Below, piece by piece: positions 1 through 8,388 of a stretch of 64,000 nt of DNA. The notes beneath the pieces are model-generated. The model did not search any database. It worked only from the letters and a program-made list of their open reading frames with translations, and was not told the DNA's origin. Numbering within the stretch: the first letter of the stretch is position 1; each line of letters begins with the position of its first letter. This DNA comes from Clostridium sp. CAG:510 (GTDB lineage: Bacteria; Bacillota; Clostridia; Lachnospirales; Lachnospiraceae), in contig FR880848.1 in the NCBI GenBank assembly GCA_000434615.1, positions 111,017-175,016 of the forward strand, in the 5' to 3' direction. Position numbers and translations under genes: made by a program.

Positions 1-1312
1 TTACACAGCAGGCGCAGAGTGCCAGCAAAATAAGGGCGGTGGAAAGCTGTCTGATTTTCTGCGTTTTAAAAGCTGCCGCTTCCATAAAAAGAAGAGCCGT
101 CAGCACGATAATTTCCATCAGGTAAAGAGAATGGGTAATTCTCTCCGGACTTCTTCCCCGGTATAAAATAAACAGCCACAGGCAGGAGCGTACAAATCCT
201 AAAAACGGCAGTTCCCAGAGAATGTGGAAATACCGGTTATACAGGGCTGCTGCCAGCACAAAAATATACAGCACCATAACCACCTGATTGTAAGGTCTGT
301 CCGTTTCATATAAAAGGCGGTACTTTAATTCCCATGCCGCTTTTTTTAACTGTGCGGAAAAAGAGGGTTCCGTTTTCTTTTTTAAGGACGCCGCATACTC
401 CGCTATCTTTCCCATAATATCCGCATCTATTTTTTCATCCATGCCGAAATCGTAATTGACAAGCAACGTATACTCGCTTTCCGTAAGCCCGATGCTTTCA
501 TAGAATGCCGTATTTTCCGCATAGGACGGAATGGTCTGGAAATCATACAGCTCCGTCCGGTTGTCGAAAAAGCGGTTGAATTCCGGCCAGGCTCCCTGTC
601 CGTAGGCTATCATATGAATCCCCTGACTAAGCGCCATACCGGCTAAAATAAGCCCAATCAGAGACATATATTTTTGAAAGTTTATCTTCGTAAATACCGG
701 ATGTTCCTTCGCCCACCGGCAGACTCCCGTCACACAGATAAAAGGGGACATCAGAAGGAGCATCTCCGTCCGCATCTGGTACGCAAGCACCACAAGCACA
801 ATGCTCACGGCATTTTTTTTAAGGAATTCCTTTACCGTTTTTTCTTCCGGTGCCGTGTAAAAAAGAAAGGCAGCCGTTGCCGCAAGAAGAGCTGAAGTTA
901 CCGTGTACTGTACAAAAACAAGCTCGGAAAGAAGCAGGGTCACAAGCAATGCCGCTTCTGCCAGAAGGGCAATCCCTTTTGTCCATCTTTTCCGGAAAAA
1001 AGTCAGAATTCTTTCCGTGATAAGATAAATACAGCCAAACTGGCAGAACAGAAAAAACAGACTGTACCAGGGCACCGCTCTGACCAGCCGGTAAAGCAGG
1101 CTTATCGCCCGGCTTAGCGGATAAAGCATCTGAATATTGTACCCGGTAGGTGTACCGGTATAAATGCCCGCCACAATGTCTTTCATCAGCATGTCATCAT
1201 TTAGGGCAAAATAGTAGTCAAAAAACAGACCGGTTATCACAGCCAGAAGAACGGAAAACACCAGTGCCGCTATGCAGTTTTCTTTTCTTTTCAAGGTTTC
1301 CTTTAGGTTCAT
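1..1312 (-). CDS. Polytopic membrane protein of unknown function (C-terminus cut by window edge)
   Basis: I do not recognise the family. The frame is open from an ATG at 1312 to the left edge (about 437 codons), so the C-terminus is missing. A short basic N-terminus leads into a first membrane segment, followed by FALNDDMLMKDI and then many hydrophobic segments, with a longer hydrophilic stretch around residues 240-320. A hydrophobic multi-span protein with an acidic NDD motif just after the first helix resembles GT-C type glycosyltransferases or lipid-linked-sugar processing proteins; that is inference. It starts 13 bases after the pseC stop and is probably cotranscribed with the glycan island. 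Confidence 0.75.
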   Translation of the reverse strand, partial: MNLKETLKRKENCIAALVFSVLLAVITGLFFDYYFALNDDMLMKDIVAGIYTGTPTGYNIQMLYPLSRAISLLYRLVRAVPWYSLFFLFCQFGCIYLITERILTFFRKRWTKGIALLAEAALLVTLLLSELVFVQYTVTSALLAATAAFLFYTAPEEKTVKEFLKKNAVSIVLVVLAYQMRTEMLLLMSPFICVTGVCRWAKEHPVFTKINFQKYMSLIGLILAGMALSQGIHMIAYGQGAWPEFNRFFDNRTELYDFQTIPSYAENTAFYESIGLTESEYTLLVNYDFGMDEKIDADIMGKIAEYAASLKKKTEPSFSAQLKKAAWELKYRLLYETDRPYNQVVMVLYIFVLAAALYNRYFHILWELPFLGFVRSCLWLFILYRGRSPERITHSLYLMEIIVLTALLFMEAAAFKTQKIRQLSTALILLALCACCV

Positions 1313-1325
1313 TTTCCGCGCTCTT

Positions 1326-2519
1326 TTATTTCCGATAATTTTCTACAATTTTGGTTACCGCATGAATGACATCATCCACATCTTCGTCCGTCAGGGAATA
1401 ATACAAAGGCAGGCTCATGATTTCCTCATACAGCTTTTCCGCTTTGGGGCACAGACCCTTTTCATAGCCCAGCTCTTCATAGTAGGGATGTCTGTAAACC
1501 GGGATATAGTGTACGTTGCAGCAGATGTTTTCCGCCGCCATGGCTGCAAAGAACTGCTTTCTGTCAATGGTAAGCATTTCCGGCTTGATACGCAGGATAT
1601 ACAGATGCCTTGTGGTATCGGACTCCGGGATTTCCTCCTGTACGGTAATTTCCGGAATTCTTAAAAATGCCTCGTTGTATTTTTCCACGATTTCTTTTCT
1701 TCTCTTCTGGAACAGGGAAAGCTTGTCCAGCTGGCTGATAATTAACGCCGCCTGGATATCCGTCATACGGTAGTTCATGCCTAAATCCACCTGTTCGTAG
1801 TACCAGGGGCCTTCGCTTTCTCTCTTCATAAAGGCAGGATTTCTGGTAATGCCGTGGGCACGGTATAAAACCAGTCTGTCATAGTATTCCTTACTGTTGG
1901 TAAGAACCGCTCCGCCTTCCCCGCCGGTAACCGTTTTTACCGGGTGGAAGCTGAAAGTTGTCATGTCCGCAATGGAGCCTACCCCTTTGCCGTTGTATCT
2001 GGTGCCGATGGAATGGGCGCCGTCTTCAATAAGCACCAGACCTTTTTCCTTGCAGAGTGCCGTCAGTCTGTCTAATTCCACTGCCTGTCCGGTAAAGTCC
2101 ACCGCAACCACTGCCTTGGTGTGCTCTGTCACATGTTCTTCCACGGAAGCCGGGTCAATGTTGTAGGTGCGCTCATTGATATCGGCAAACACCGGCCTGG
2201 CGCCGCAGTACAGGGCGCAGTTTGCGGATGCCGCAAAGGTAATGGGTGTGGTAATCACCTCGTCCCCCTCCGTCACGCCCGCTGCCTGACAGGCTATGTG
2301 CAGGGCCGCCGTACCGTTGCTGCAGACCACCGCATATGCGGCGCCCGTCAGCTCGCACAGTCTCTTTTCCAGCTCCTCAATCTTGGGACCGCAGGTTAAG
2401 AAATCGCTGCGAAGCACTTCTTCCACTGCTTTTATATCCGCATCATCTATATACTGATGTCCGTAAAACAACTTTTTTTCTCTGACCGGAGTTCCTCCGT
2501 CAATCGCCGTTTTTTCCAT
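1326..2519 (-). CDS. pseC: PseC: UDP-4-amino-4,6-dideoxy-N-acetyl-L-altrosamine transaminase
   Basis: A 397-residue DegT/DnrJ/EryC1 aminotransferase. It performs the second step of CMP-pseudaminic acid synthesis, PLP-dependent transamination of the 4-keto sugar nucleotide made by PseB. The PLP lysine is K195 in FSFHPVKTVTGGEGG, the PseC version of this motif; SNGTAALH (about 67-74) and EDGAHSIG (about 165-172) are cofactor-pocket motifs of the family. The length is normal. The ATG at 2519 follows AAAGGA with 7-base spacing. It lies 21 bases downstream of the HipA-like kinase gene and is separated from pseG by that two-gene insertion. PseG, PseI and PseF nearby support the pseudaminic acid assignment over other DegT pathways. 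Confidence 0.9.
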   Translation of the reverse strand: MEKTAIDGGTPVREKKLFYGHQYIDDADIKAVEEVLRSDFLTCGPKIEELEKRLCELTGAAYAVVCSNGTAALHIACQAAGVTEGDEVITTPITFAASANCALYCGARPVFADINERTYNIDPASVEEHVTEHTKAVVAVDFTGQAVELDRLTALCKEKGLVLIEDGAHSIGTRYNGKGVGSIADMTTFSFHPVKTVTGGEGGAVLTNSKEYYDRLVLYRAHGITRNPAFMKRESEGPWYYEQVDLGMNYRMTDIQAALIISQLDKLSLFQKRRKEIVEKYNEAFLRIPEITVQEEIPESDTTRHLYILRIKPEMLTIDRKQFFAAMAAENICCNVHYIPVYRHPYYEELGYEKGLCPKAEKLYEEIMSLPLYYSLTDEDVDDVIHAVTKIVENYRK

Positions 2520-2540
2520 ATGTTCGTCCTTTCTGTGTTC

Positions 2541-3431
2541 TTAAATAATAGCCGCCGCTATTTCAAATGCCGGCTTAATAATCAGCTCATATCTTGCATC
2601 TATATAACATTTATAAAATTCTTTCTGTAAATCAGAAATTCCTTCCGTCTTATCAATGAATTGTCTGATTTCCTCCCTGTTAATGCCCGGAACAATCCGT
2701 TTTAAGGCGGCATTGCAGTCTGCATTCTGCGCATGAATCAGAAAATCATAATAATTTATTTTGTGCCCATTCTGCTTTATGGCGGATGTAGGGAACTGAA
2801 AAACTCTTGCATTCCGTTCTTTTTCATCCGACAATACTGCCTTCATGATTTTTTCGTCTGCCTGCGGCAACAGACAGCTTCCACAGTCAAAAACCGGTGC
2901 AATTTCCGTTACTCCCGTTTTCTCATCATATAAAAATCCCCAGTTGCCGTTATGCCGGTCAAAATTGCCGAGCAGTGCATCCGCAATAAAAACATTCCAG
3001 AAATGCTCCCGTAAAAGCACGGGGGACACAAACTGCTGCTTATCAAGCGTATCCATGACGTCTTCCAGCTCCGTACCGCTTCCTCTGGTATCGGAATCAA
3101 GGATGGTATTTTTGATAGAGCAGAAGTCAAACAATCTTTTTCCGTCCGCCGTAAAATCCCTGCAGGCACAAACCGTTTTTATTTTTCCCTTTACTGTATA
3201 GGTGCCAAGCATTGTTTTCTGCGCCTTAATTCCTATCCTGTTAAAAATACTGCTGGCAAGATGCTCGCTGATACAGCTGTTTGTATAGGAAAGTTCCGTA
3301 GGTTTTCCATCACCTGACGGCGGAAATTTCAGCATATAGGCTTTCCCTTCATATTCAACGGCAATCTTACTTCCGTTTGCTCCGTTATAAGCTTTGCCCG
3401 GGAGAATTCTGCTGTTTGTAAAATCTATCAT
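2541..3431 (-). CDS. HipA/CtkA-like serine/threonine kinase (putative toxin)
   Basis: A 296-residue protein with the HipA-type kinase plan: a glycine loop NGANGSK (residues 16-22), a candidate ATP-binding lysine K35 in YMLKFP, a catalytic loop NFDRHNGNWGF with D158, and a metal-binding VFDCG with D182. No N-terminal HipA subdomain is obvious, so the compact CtkA/HipT-like type fits better than classical 440-residue HipA. The start ATG overlaps the stop of the helix-turn-helix gene upstream (ATGA), which implies translational coupling and an antitoxin-toxin pair. Kinases of this group phosphorylate translation factors or tRNA synthetases; the target here is unknown. The pair interrupts the pseudaminic acid genes. 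Confidence 0.8.
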   Translation of the reverse strand: MIDFTNSRILPGKAYNGANGSKIAVEYEGKAYMLKFPPSGDGKPTELSYTNSCISEHLASSIFNRIGIKAQKTMLGTYTVKGKIKTVCACRDFTADGKRLFDFCSIKNTILDSDTRGSGTELEDVMDTLDKQQFVSPVLLREHFWNVFIADALLGNFDRHNGNWGFLYDEKTGVTEIAPVFDCGSCLLPQADEKIMKAVLSDEKERNARVFQFPTSAIKQNGHKINYYDFLIHAQNADCNAALKRIVPGINREEIRQFIDKTEGISDLQKEFYKCYIDARYELIIKPAFEIAAAII

Positions 3432-3847
3432 ACTTTCACCCCATAAAGATATTTCTGCCTGAGATAATCCGCATGTTCCGGCGTAATCTCGCCTTCGCTT
3501 ACTTCTGCCATATTAATACTGCCGTATAGTTCTCCCCACAAACAGTCAAGCAGGCTGCTGTGTACTTTTAAACCTTTTTTATAGGCATCCAGATCATGTT
3601 GTAAATATTCAGGCAGTCCGTATTCATAAGACTGCTCCCTCTCCGCCTCGCGGATTCCATCCTCCGTAAGCAGTTCCATGGAAACATTCAGCACTTTTGC
3701 CAGCTTATATACCGTTTCGGCAGAACACTTTTCCAGTCTGGTTTTCCCACTGCATATATCACTGAGCGTCGCATGGGGAATTCCCGACTGAACCGCCAGC
3801 CTGTATTTGGTCATATTACATTTATCAAGCAGCTCTTCTATAATCAC
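3428..3847 (-). CDS. XRE-type helix-turn-helix protein (putative antitoxin)
   Basis: A small regulator of about 139 residues with an N-terminal helix-turn-helix of the XRE/Cro type (YRLAVQSGIPHATLSDICSG, then VYKLAKVLNVSMELL) and a C-terminal part without a recognised fold. I place the start at the GTG at 3847: it follows GGAGAGGAGG at 8 bases, and the longer frame to a TTG at 3898 would run through the -35 and -10 boxes. It overlaps the kinase gene by 4 bases. By analogy with HipB it should bind its own promoter and neutralise the kinase; only the arrangement is seen here. Confidence 0.8.
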   Translation of the reverse strand: MIIEELLDKCNMTKYRLAVQSGIPHATLSDICSGKTRLEKCSAETVYKLAKVLNVSMELLTEDGIREAEREQSYEYGLPEYLQHDLDAYKKGLKVHSSLLDCLWGELYGSINMAEVSEGEITPEHADYLRQKYLYGVKV

Positions 3848-3869
3848 CGTGTCTGCCTCCTCTCCGTCT

Positions 3870-3898
3870 ATTATATCGGCACGCCGAAATAATAGCAA
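3870..3898 (-). promoter_or_regulatory. Sigma-A promoter of the HTH/kinase pair
   Basis: TTGCTA, a 17-base spacer and a perfect TATAAT lie between the pseG stop (3910) and the GTG start (3847). The module therefore carries its own promoter inside the glycan operon. Transcripts from it may also reach pseC. Confidence 0.8.
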
Positions 3899-3909
3899 GA
3901 GTTTCCTTT

Positions 3910-5058
3910 TTATCTGCCGGAAATTATCGCCTCCGCAATCCGGTCAGCGCCTTTTCCGTCCACAAGGGTGCGGGCTTTTTTCCGGTACTCCGTCCGGAGG
4001 TTTTTATCTTCTAAAAGTGTTTCAAGCCCGGCAATCGTATTCTGTATCATTTTGTTTCCGTCCGTGCGGTAATTGCCGCCGTACTGTGCAATGCCTCTTT
4101 TTACAAAGGTCTGCACCAGACGCTCCTGATTTTCCGCAAAGGAAAAGGCTATCACGGGCACGCCCACGGCACAGAGCTCATACAGGGTGGAGCCTCCTGC
4201 ACTGAGGGCAACTTCACTCTCCGCCATCAGCTCTGCCATATTTGTTACATTACAGTGAATGTGAATATTTTCGTGTTTTTGCGCCAGAGCCTGCAGCTCC
4301 CCGATGTGAGGATTTAAGCTGCCGCTGACCACATGATACTCCTTTTCCTTAAGGGCATCGTACTTCATGGCTTCCATAAGAAGCTGCCCCGCAAGGTTAA
4401 AACTGTCGCTGCCGCCGGTGGTAATGAGGATACCGCCGTCTGCCGTTCTTCCTTGCTCTGCCGTTTGATGCAGCCTGTCTTCTGCCGGAGTCACATTTTC
4501 AGTTTCCGCCGAAAGTTCCTTCCGTGACTGCGCATAGCCTGCTCCCGCCGAAAACTCCTCCCTGAGGGGCACATATTCTGTACCTAAGAGGAGCTTCGTG
4601 TCCGCGAAGGCGGCGTCCTTTTCGTAGCCCATTTCTTCTCCGTATATGTTGTAGTTAATGAGCATGTCCACCGGGTAGGAAAAGGCATAAATATCATCCA
4701 TATAAATGGTGGTTATTCTTTTTTTTAATGCCGCCAGATATTTTTCCGTCACGTAATAGCTGTCCACCAGAATAGAGGTATTCTTCTGCGCCAAAGCTGC
4801 ATCCGGTGACTCCGCCCCCTGCGGCAATTCCCTTAAAACCTCCCACAGTTCCGGCAGCTCCGCCTCCATATCCGCATAGTCCGTATGCAGGACGCAGTAG
4901 GGTATGCCTTTCTTTGTAAGAAGCGGCACCGGCGTGTCATCCGCAGTCACAAAGAGCACCTCTTCCCCGCGTTTTAACAGGGCATCCGCAACGGAAAGGC
5001 ACCGCATCACATGTCCCATTCCTATTTTACTGTTGGCATCCGCCCGAATGACTACCAT
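3910..5058 (-). CDS. pseG: PseG: UDP-2,4-diacetamido-2,4,6-trideoxy-L-altropyranose hydrolase
   Basis: A 382-residue GT-B fold hydrolase that removes UDP from the pseudaminic acid precursor before PseI condensation. The N-terminus RADANSKIGMGHVMRCL is the PseG signature including the catalytic GMGH histidine; ILITTGGSD and LSAGGSTLYELCAVGVP bind the nucleotide. It is longer than usual: between YVPLREEF and ILITTGG lies a linker of roughly 35-40 polar residues (about 165-205) absent from typical family members. ATG at 5058 follows AGGAG with 6-base spacing. It lies 9 bases after the PseI-GNAT gene, in one operon. Confidence 0.92.
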   Translation of the reverse strand: MVVIRADANSKIGMGHVMRCLSVADALLKRGEEVLFVTADDTPVPLLTKKGIPYCVLHTDYADMEAELPELWEVLRELPQGAESPDAALAQKNTSILVDSYYVTEKYLAALKKRITTIYMDDIYAFSYPVDMLINYNIYGEEMGYEKDAAFADTKLLLGTEYVPLREEFSAGAGYAQSRKELSAETENVTPAEDRLHQTAEQGRTADGGILITTGGSDSFNLAGQLLMEAMKYDALKEKEYHVVSGSLNPHIGELQALAQKHENIHIHCNVTNMAELMAESEVALSAGGSTLYELCAVGVPVIAFSFAENQERLVQTFVKRGIAQYGGNYRTDGNKMIQNTIAGLETLLEDKNLRTEYRKKARTLVDGKGADRIAEAIISGR

Positions 5059-5067
5059 AAAATGCTC

Positions 5068-6567
5068 CTATTCCATAAGTTTACTGTAGCTGTAAAATTC
5101 TTCTGTTTCCATCTCCTCATACCCAAGGGCTACAAACAGGTGGCGGGAAGCTTCGTTTCCCTTTTTCACTTTTGCCGTAAGCTTTACGGCATCGGGATGT
5201 GTTTCCCGTAAAAGAGCTTCTCCTGCGGAAAGCATGGCTTTTCCGTAGCCGCGCTCCCTATACTCCTGCGCAATACTGTAGCTGATTTCAAAAGCACCCT
5301 CTTCCTCCCGGTCCAAACGGTACATTCCCACCGGCGTTTCTCCATGGTAGCAGATATACAGATGTCTGTCCGGGTTCCGCAGACTTTCCGCAAACCATTC
5401 TCTGTGGTTTTCCCAGGGAATGGGCTCCGTATGGAAGGACTGCTTTCTGGTTTCCTCTTCGTTCGCCCAGTCAAATATAAGCTTTTCGTCCCCTGCGGTG
5501 GCTTCCCGGAAGGTCAGGTAATTTTCCACCGCATCCGCAGTAAGGGGCATACCTCTGTCCATATCCTTTGTGCAGGTTTTTCCCAGCACATAGTTAAATT
5601 CCCGGGGATGTAAGCCGTAGCCCGGGCGGATAATGCGGATATTTTCTTCGCTTATGGTTTCTCCCTTTTTAATATCCTGCACCACAAATACCGAACGGCG
5701 GAATACGAGGCTGCTTTTCTCCTGCTCGCTGGGACCGTACATGGGTCTGCCGAGCGCGCTTTCCGTCTGCCGCACATGGGTCACCATTTCCTTAAATTCC
5801 TCCGGTGTCATGGAGAAGGACGCATCCGGATTTTCAATTTCCCGGCTTAAGCAGAAATGCTTTTCCAGAATATTGGCGCCCAGCGCTACCGCCGTGGTAG
5901 CGGACAGGGAACCCATGGAATGGTCGGAAAGTCCGATGGGAATTCCGAATTCCTTTTTCATGTCGCTGATGGTGCGAAGGTGCATATCCGCCGGGTCCGC
6001 CGGATAAACACTGGAGCATTTAAGCAGGGCAAGCTGACGGTTGCCCGTGGCAAAAATGGTTTCCACCGCTTCCTTCATTTCCCGGAGGGTTGCCATACCG
6101 GTTGACATGATGATGGGTTTTCCCTTGGATGCCACATAGGAAAGCAGCGGCAGATCCACCATTTCAAAAGAAGCAATCTTATAAAAGGCAAGTCCCATAT
6201 CCTCTAAGAAATCCACTGCCGTGTTGTCGAAAGGCGTGGAAAGGAAATCCAGTCCCACCTTTTCCGCTTCTTCCTTTAATTCCTTCTGCCATTCCCAGGG
6301 GGTGTAGGCTTTGCCGTACAGACGGTATAAGTTTTCGCCCTCCCATGTGCCGTTATCGATATGAAAATAATGGTTGTTGCAGTCGATTGTCAGGGTGTCC
6401 GGCGTATAGGTCTGTATTTTAATACAGTCCGCTCCGCTTTCCTTTGCCGCATGAATAATCTCCTTTGCGCGCTCCAAGCTGCCTGCATGGTTGGCAGACA
6501 TCTCTGCAATGATATAAGCCGGCTGGCCGTCACCGATAAACCGGTTTCCAATCCGAAGCTGTTCCAT
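5068..6567 (-). CDS. pseI: PseI-GNAT fusion: pseudaminic acid synthase with C-terminal acetyltransferase
   Basis: About 499 residues. Residues 1 to about 280 form the NeuB/PseI TIM barrel (AYIIAEMSANHAGSLERAKE, GADCIKIQTYTPDTLTID, STGMATLREM, GLSDHS), which condenses the 2,4-diacetamido sugar with phosphoenolpyruvate. A SAF/antifreeze-like domain follows (RRSVFVVQDIKKGE to about 350). The last 145 residues are a GNAT domain (LIFDWANEEETRKQSF, then the acetyl-CoA loop EYRERGYGKAML) resembling PseH, which acetylates the 4-amino group. No separate pseH exists in the window, so the fusion probably supplies both steps. I prefer the ATG at 6567 over 6576 because GGAAGGG lies too close to the latter. 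Confidence 0.9.
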   Translation of the reverse strand: MEQLRIGNRFIGDGQPAYIIAEMSANHAGSLERAKEIIHAAKESGADCIKIQTYTPDTLTIDCNNHYFHIDNGTWEGENLYRLYGKAYTPWEWQKELKEEAEKVGLDFLSTPFDNTAVDFLEDMGLAFYKIASFEMVDLPLLSYVASKGKPIIMSTGMATLREMKEAVETIFATGNRQLALLKCSSVYPADPADMHLRTISDMKKEFGIPIGLSDHSMGSLSATTAVALGANILEKHFCLSREIENPDASFSMTPEEFKEMVTHVRQTESALGRPMYGPSEQEKSSLVFRRSVFVVQDIKKGETISEENIRIIRPGYGLHPREFNYVLGKTCTKDMDRGMPLTADAVENYLTFREATAGDEKLIFDWANEEETRKQSFHTEPIPWENHREWFAESLRNPDRHLYICYHGETPVGMYRLDREEEGAFEISYSIAQEYRERGYGKAMLSAGEALLRETHPDAVKLTAKVKKGNEASRHLFVALGYEEMETEEFYSYSKLME

Positions 6568-6592
6568 AAATCCCATCCCTTCCGAATTTCTG

Positions 6593-6640
6593 TTTCTTTC
6601 CCGTACGGTTTCTCATTATTTCTTTTCCGTACGGTTCTCA
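6593..6640. repeat. Imperfect tandem duplication of the pseF 3' end
   Basis: A 23-base segment containing CCGTACGGTTTCTCA (6593-6615) is repeated at 6619-6640 with two differences. The second copy includes the pseF stop codon, so the first looks like a duplicated gene end placed between pseF and pseI. Confidence 0.7.
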
Positions 6641-7345
6641 CTGTTTTTCTGCCGTTTCACGCTTCTCCATGACACGGTACTTTACTTCCGCAATCTCCCA
6701 GTCGTCCATGGTATCGATGTCCTGTACCTCAAGCTCCGGCAGGGGGAACGGTACGGTTTTATCCATAATCAGTTTTTTCTGTCTGTAAAAATCCGCCACC
6801 CGGATAAAGTAAAACTGTCCGGCATCATGGTAAAACGGCTCTAAGTCCTGGGAGCGGGTAAACATATGCTCCGGCCACTTAAAGCTTAAGAAATCTCCGT
6901 TCAGCACCACGCTTCTCTGGGGCGGGAAGCTGAATTTCACCACGGGAAGCAGCGCCTCCGCCTGTTTTTCCTGCATGGCGGCATAGGCTTTTTTTAACTT
7001 GTCCGCCGTGACAAAGGGGGCGGTCGGGTAAATGCAGCATGCCACATCAAATTCCCTGCCCTGCTCCTTATAGGCATTTAAGACCTCTGACATCACATCC
7101 GTGGTGTTGGCATAGTCATTGGCGGTATCCGCACTCCGGAAAAAAGGAACCTTCGCCCCTGCTTTTTTCGCAATCTCCGCAATCTCCACATCGTCCGTGG
7201 AAACCATGACCTCGTCAAAAATCCCCGCCGACAGGGCTGCTTTAATGGAATAGGTAATAATGGGTTTTCCACAGAACTCTTTGATGTTCTTTCTGGGAAT
7301 GCGTTTGCTGCCGCCTCTGGCGGTAATGACTGCTATGGTACTCAT
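6638..7345 (-). CDS. pseF: PseF: pseudaminic acid cytidylyltransferase
   Basis: A 235-residue CMP-sugar synthetase that activates pseudaminic acid with CTP as the last step of the pathway. The N-terminus IAVITARGGSKRIPRKNIK is the nucleotide-binding signature of the NeuA/PseF family; VMVSTDD and CCIYPTAPFV are further family motifs, and DIDTMDDWEIAE sits near the C-terminus. Start at ATG 7345: the frame extends upstream through the preceding glycosyltransferase gene, but family alignment and the ATGA overlap with that gene's stop fix this start and imply coupled translation. Its neighbours PseI, PseG and PseC make PseF more likely than a sialic or legionaminic acid enzyme. Confidence 0.92.
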   Translation of the reverse strand: MSTIAVITARGGSKRIPRKNIKEFCGKPIITYSIKAALSAGIFDEVMVSTDDVEIAEIAKKAGAKVPFFRSADTANDYANTTDVMSEVLNAYKEQGREFDVACCIYPTAPFVTADKLKKAYAAMQEKQAEALLPVVKFSFPPQRSVVLNGDFLSFKWPEHMFTRSQDLEPFYHDAGQFYFIRVADFYRQKKLIMDKTVPFPLPELEVQDIDTMDDWEIAEVKYRVMEKRETAEKQ

Positions 7346-8388
7346 GCTCCTGCCTCCTGTTTGTGCTGCTTTAACCTCCGGTAACCGTTCAGTAACCGGT
7401 AATAAATATAAAACAATGCCGGTGATTTCATTAAAAATCCAATGAGCTTCTGCTCCTCGGCTCCGGTTCGTTCCCGGTAATAGGGATTGTCCGCAAACTC
7501 CGGCAAATCCTTTTTTACCAGGCTTCGCAGCTCCTTCACAAAGCGGTACTTGCCCTTCATTTTGCCGCCCATACAACTGAAAAGGGTGTTCACAAAGGCA
7601 AGCTCCGTATATTTATAGTCAAATTCCTCCCGGAATTCTCCGTAAAAACCGTATTCTTTGCTTTTTTCCAGCAAAAGTTCCATGGCAGTCACCCGGTCCA
7701 GGCACTTCTGTCTTGAAATGTAATGCACCGTGGAAGCCTCGTGCTGGTAATAATAATACAACGGTTCGTCCACTCGTTCAAACTGCTTTCCGTGTAAAAG
7801 CCAGAGGGAGGACATGCAGTTATCCTCGTAAAAAATATCCTCCGGGAACCAGAGCGCGTGCTCCGTAATCATGTTCCGGCGGTAGATTTTCACCACCATG
7901 CTGCCGGGCTGTAAAATGAGCAGCTTCCTTTTTTCCGCAGTCAGTACGCCGGTCTGCTCCGGGGTATTGTTCTGCACCCGTTTTCCCGGTGCAAAGGAAT
8001 GCTCTCCCACAAGCTGGTAATCGCATCCCACGATATCGGCCTTCGTTTCTTCAGCTTTGATAAGCAGCTTTTCAAACATATCCGGTGCTGCCCAGTCGTC
8101 GCTGTCCATCATACCGATAAATTCCCCGCTGGCTGCCTTTATGCCCCGGTTTCTGGCTCCGCCCTGATGGTGGTTTTCGGGGGACGCAATGACTTTCAGC
8201 CTGCTGTCTTCTTCTGAAAGCTTCTTAAGCACCTGTAAGGAATTGTCCGTGGACGCATCGTCCACCGCAATCACTTCGTAGGGAATATTCTTTTGTGTAA
8301 GAGTCTGTCCCAGTAAGGAGCGGATGCAGAATTCCAGCTTGCCGTCCGCCGCCATGTTGTAGACCGGCACCACAATACTAAGCTTCAT
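7342..8388 (-). CDS. Family 2 glycosyltransferase
   Basis: A 348-residue GT-A enzyme, probably cytoplasmic and adding a sugar to the lipid-linked repeat unit. The nucleotide-sugar part is typical: LSIVVPVYNMA at the N-terminus, VIAVDDASTDNS (about 40-51), the GGARNRGI element and the metal-binding MMDSDDW (about 92-98). The last 120 residues are a helical extension without recognised motifs. It overlaps the flippase gene upstream by 11 bases and pseF downstream by 4, so it is tightly coupled in the operon. Donor and acceptor cannot be read from the sequence. Confidence 0.88.
   Translation of the reverse strand: MKLSIVVPVYNMAADGKLEFCIRSLLGQTLTQKNIPYEVIAVDDASTDNSLQVLKKLSEEDSRLKVIASPENHHQGGARNRGIKAASGEFIGMMDSDDWAAPDMFEKLLIKAEETKADIVGCDYQLVGEHSFAPGKRVQNNTPEQTGVLTAEKRKLLILQPGSMVVKIYRRNMITEHALWFPEDIFYEDNCMSSLWLLHGKQFERVDEPLYYYYQHEASTVHYISRQKCLDRVTAMELLLEKSKEYGFYGEFREEFDYKYTELAFVNTLFSCMGGKMKGKYRFVKELRSLVKKDLPEFADNPYYRERTGAEEQKLIGFLMKSPALFYIYYRLLNGYRRLKQHKQEAGA

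Noticed and set aside
7346..7576. Upstream extension of the pseF frame by 77 codons
   Set aside because: It overlaps the glycosyltransferase gene, has no family similarity, and the ATGA overlap at 7345 gives the natural start.
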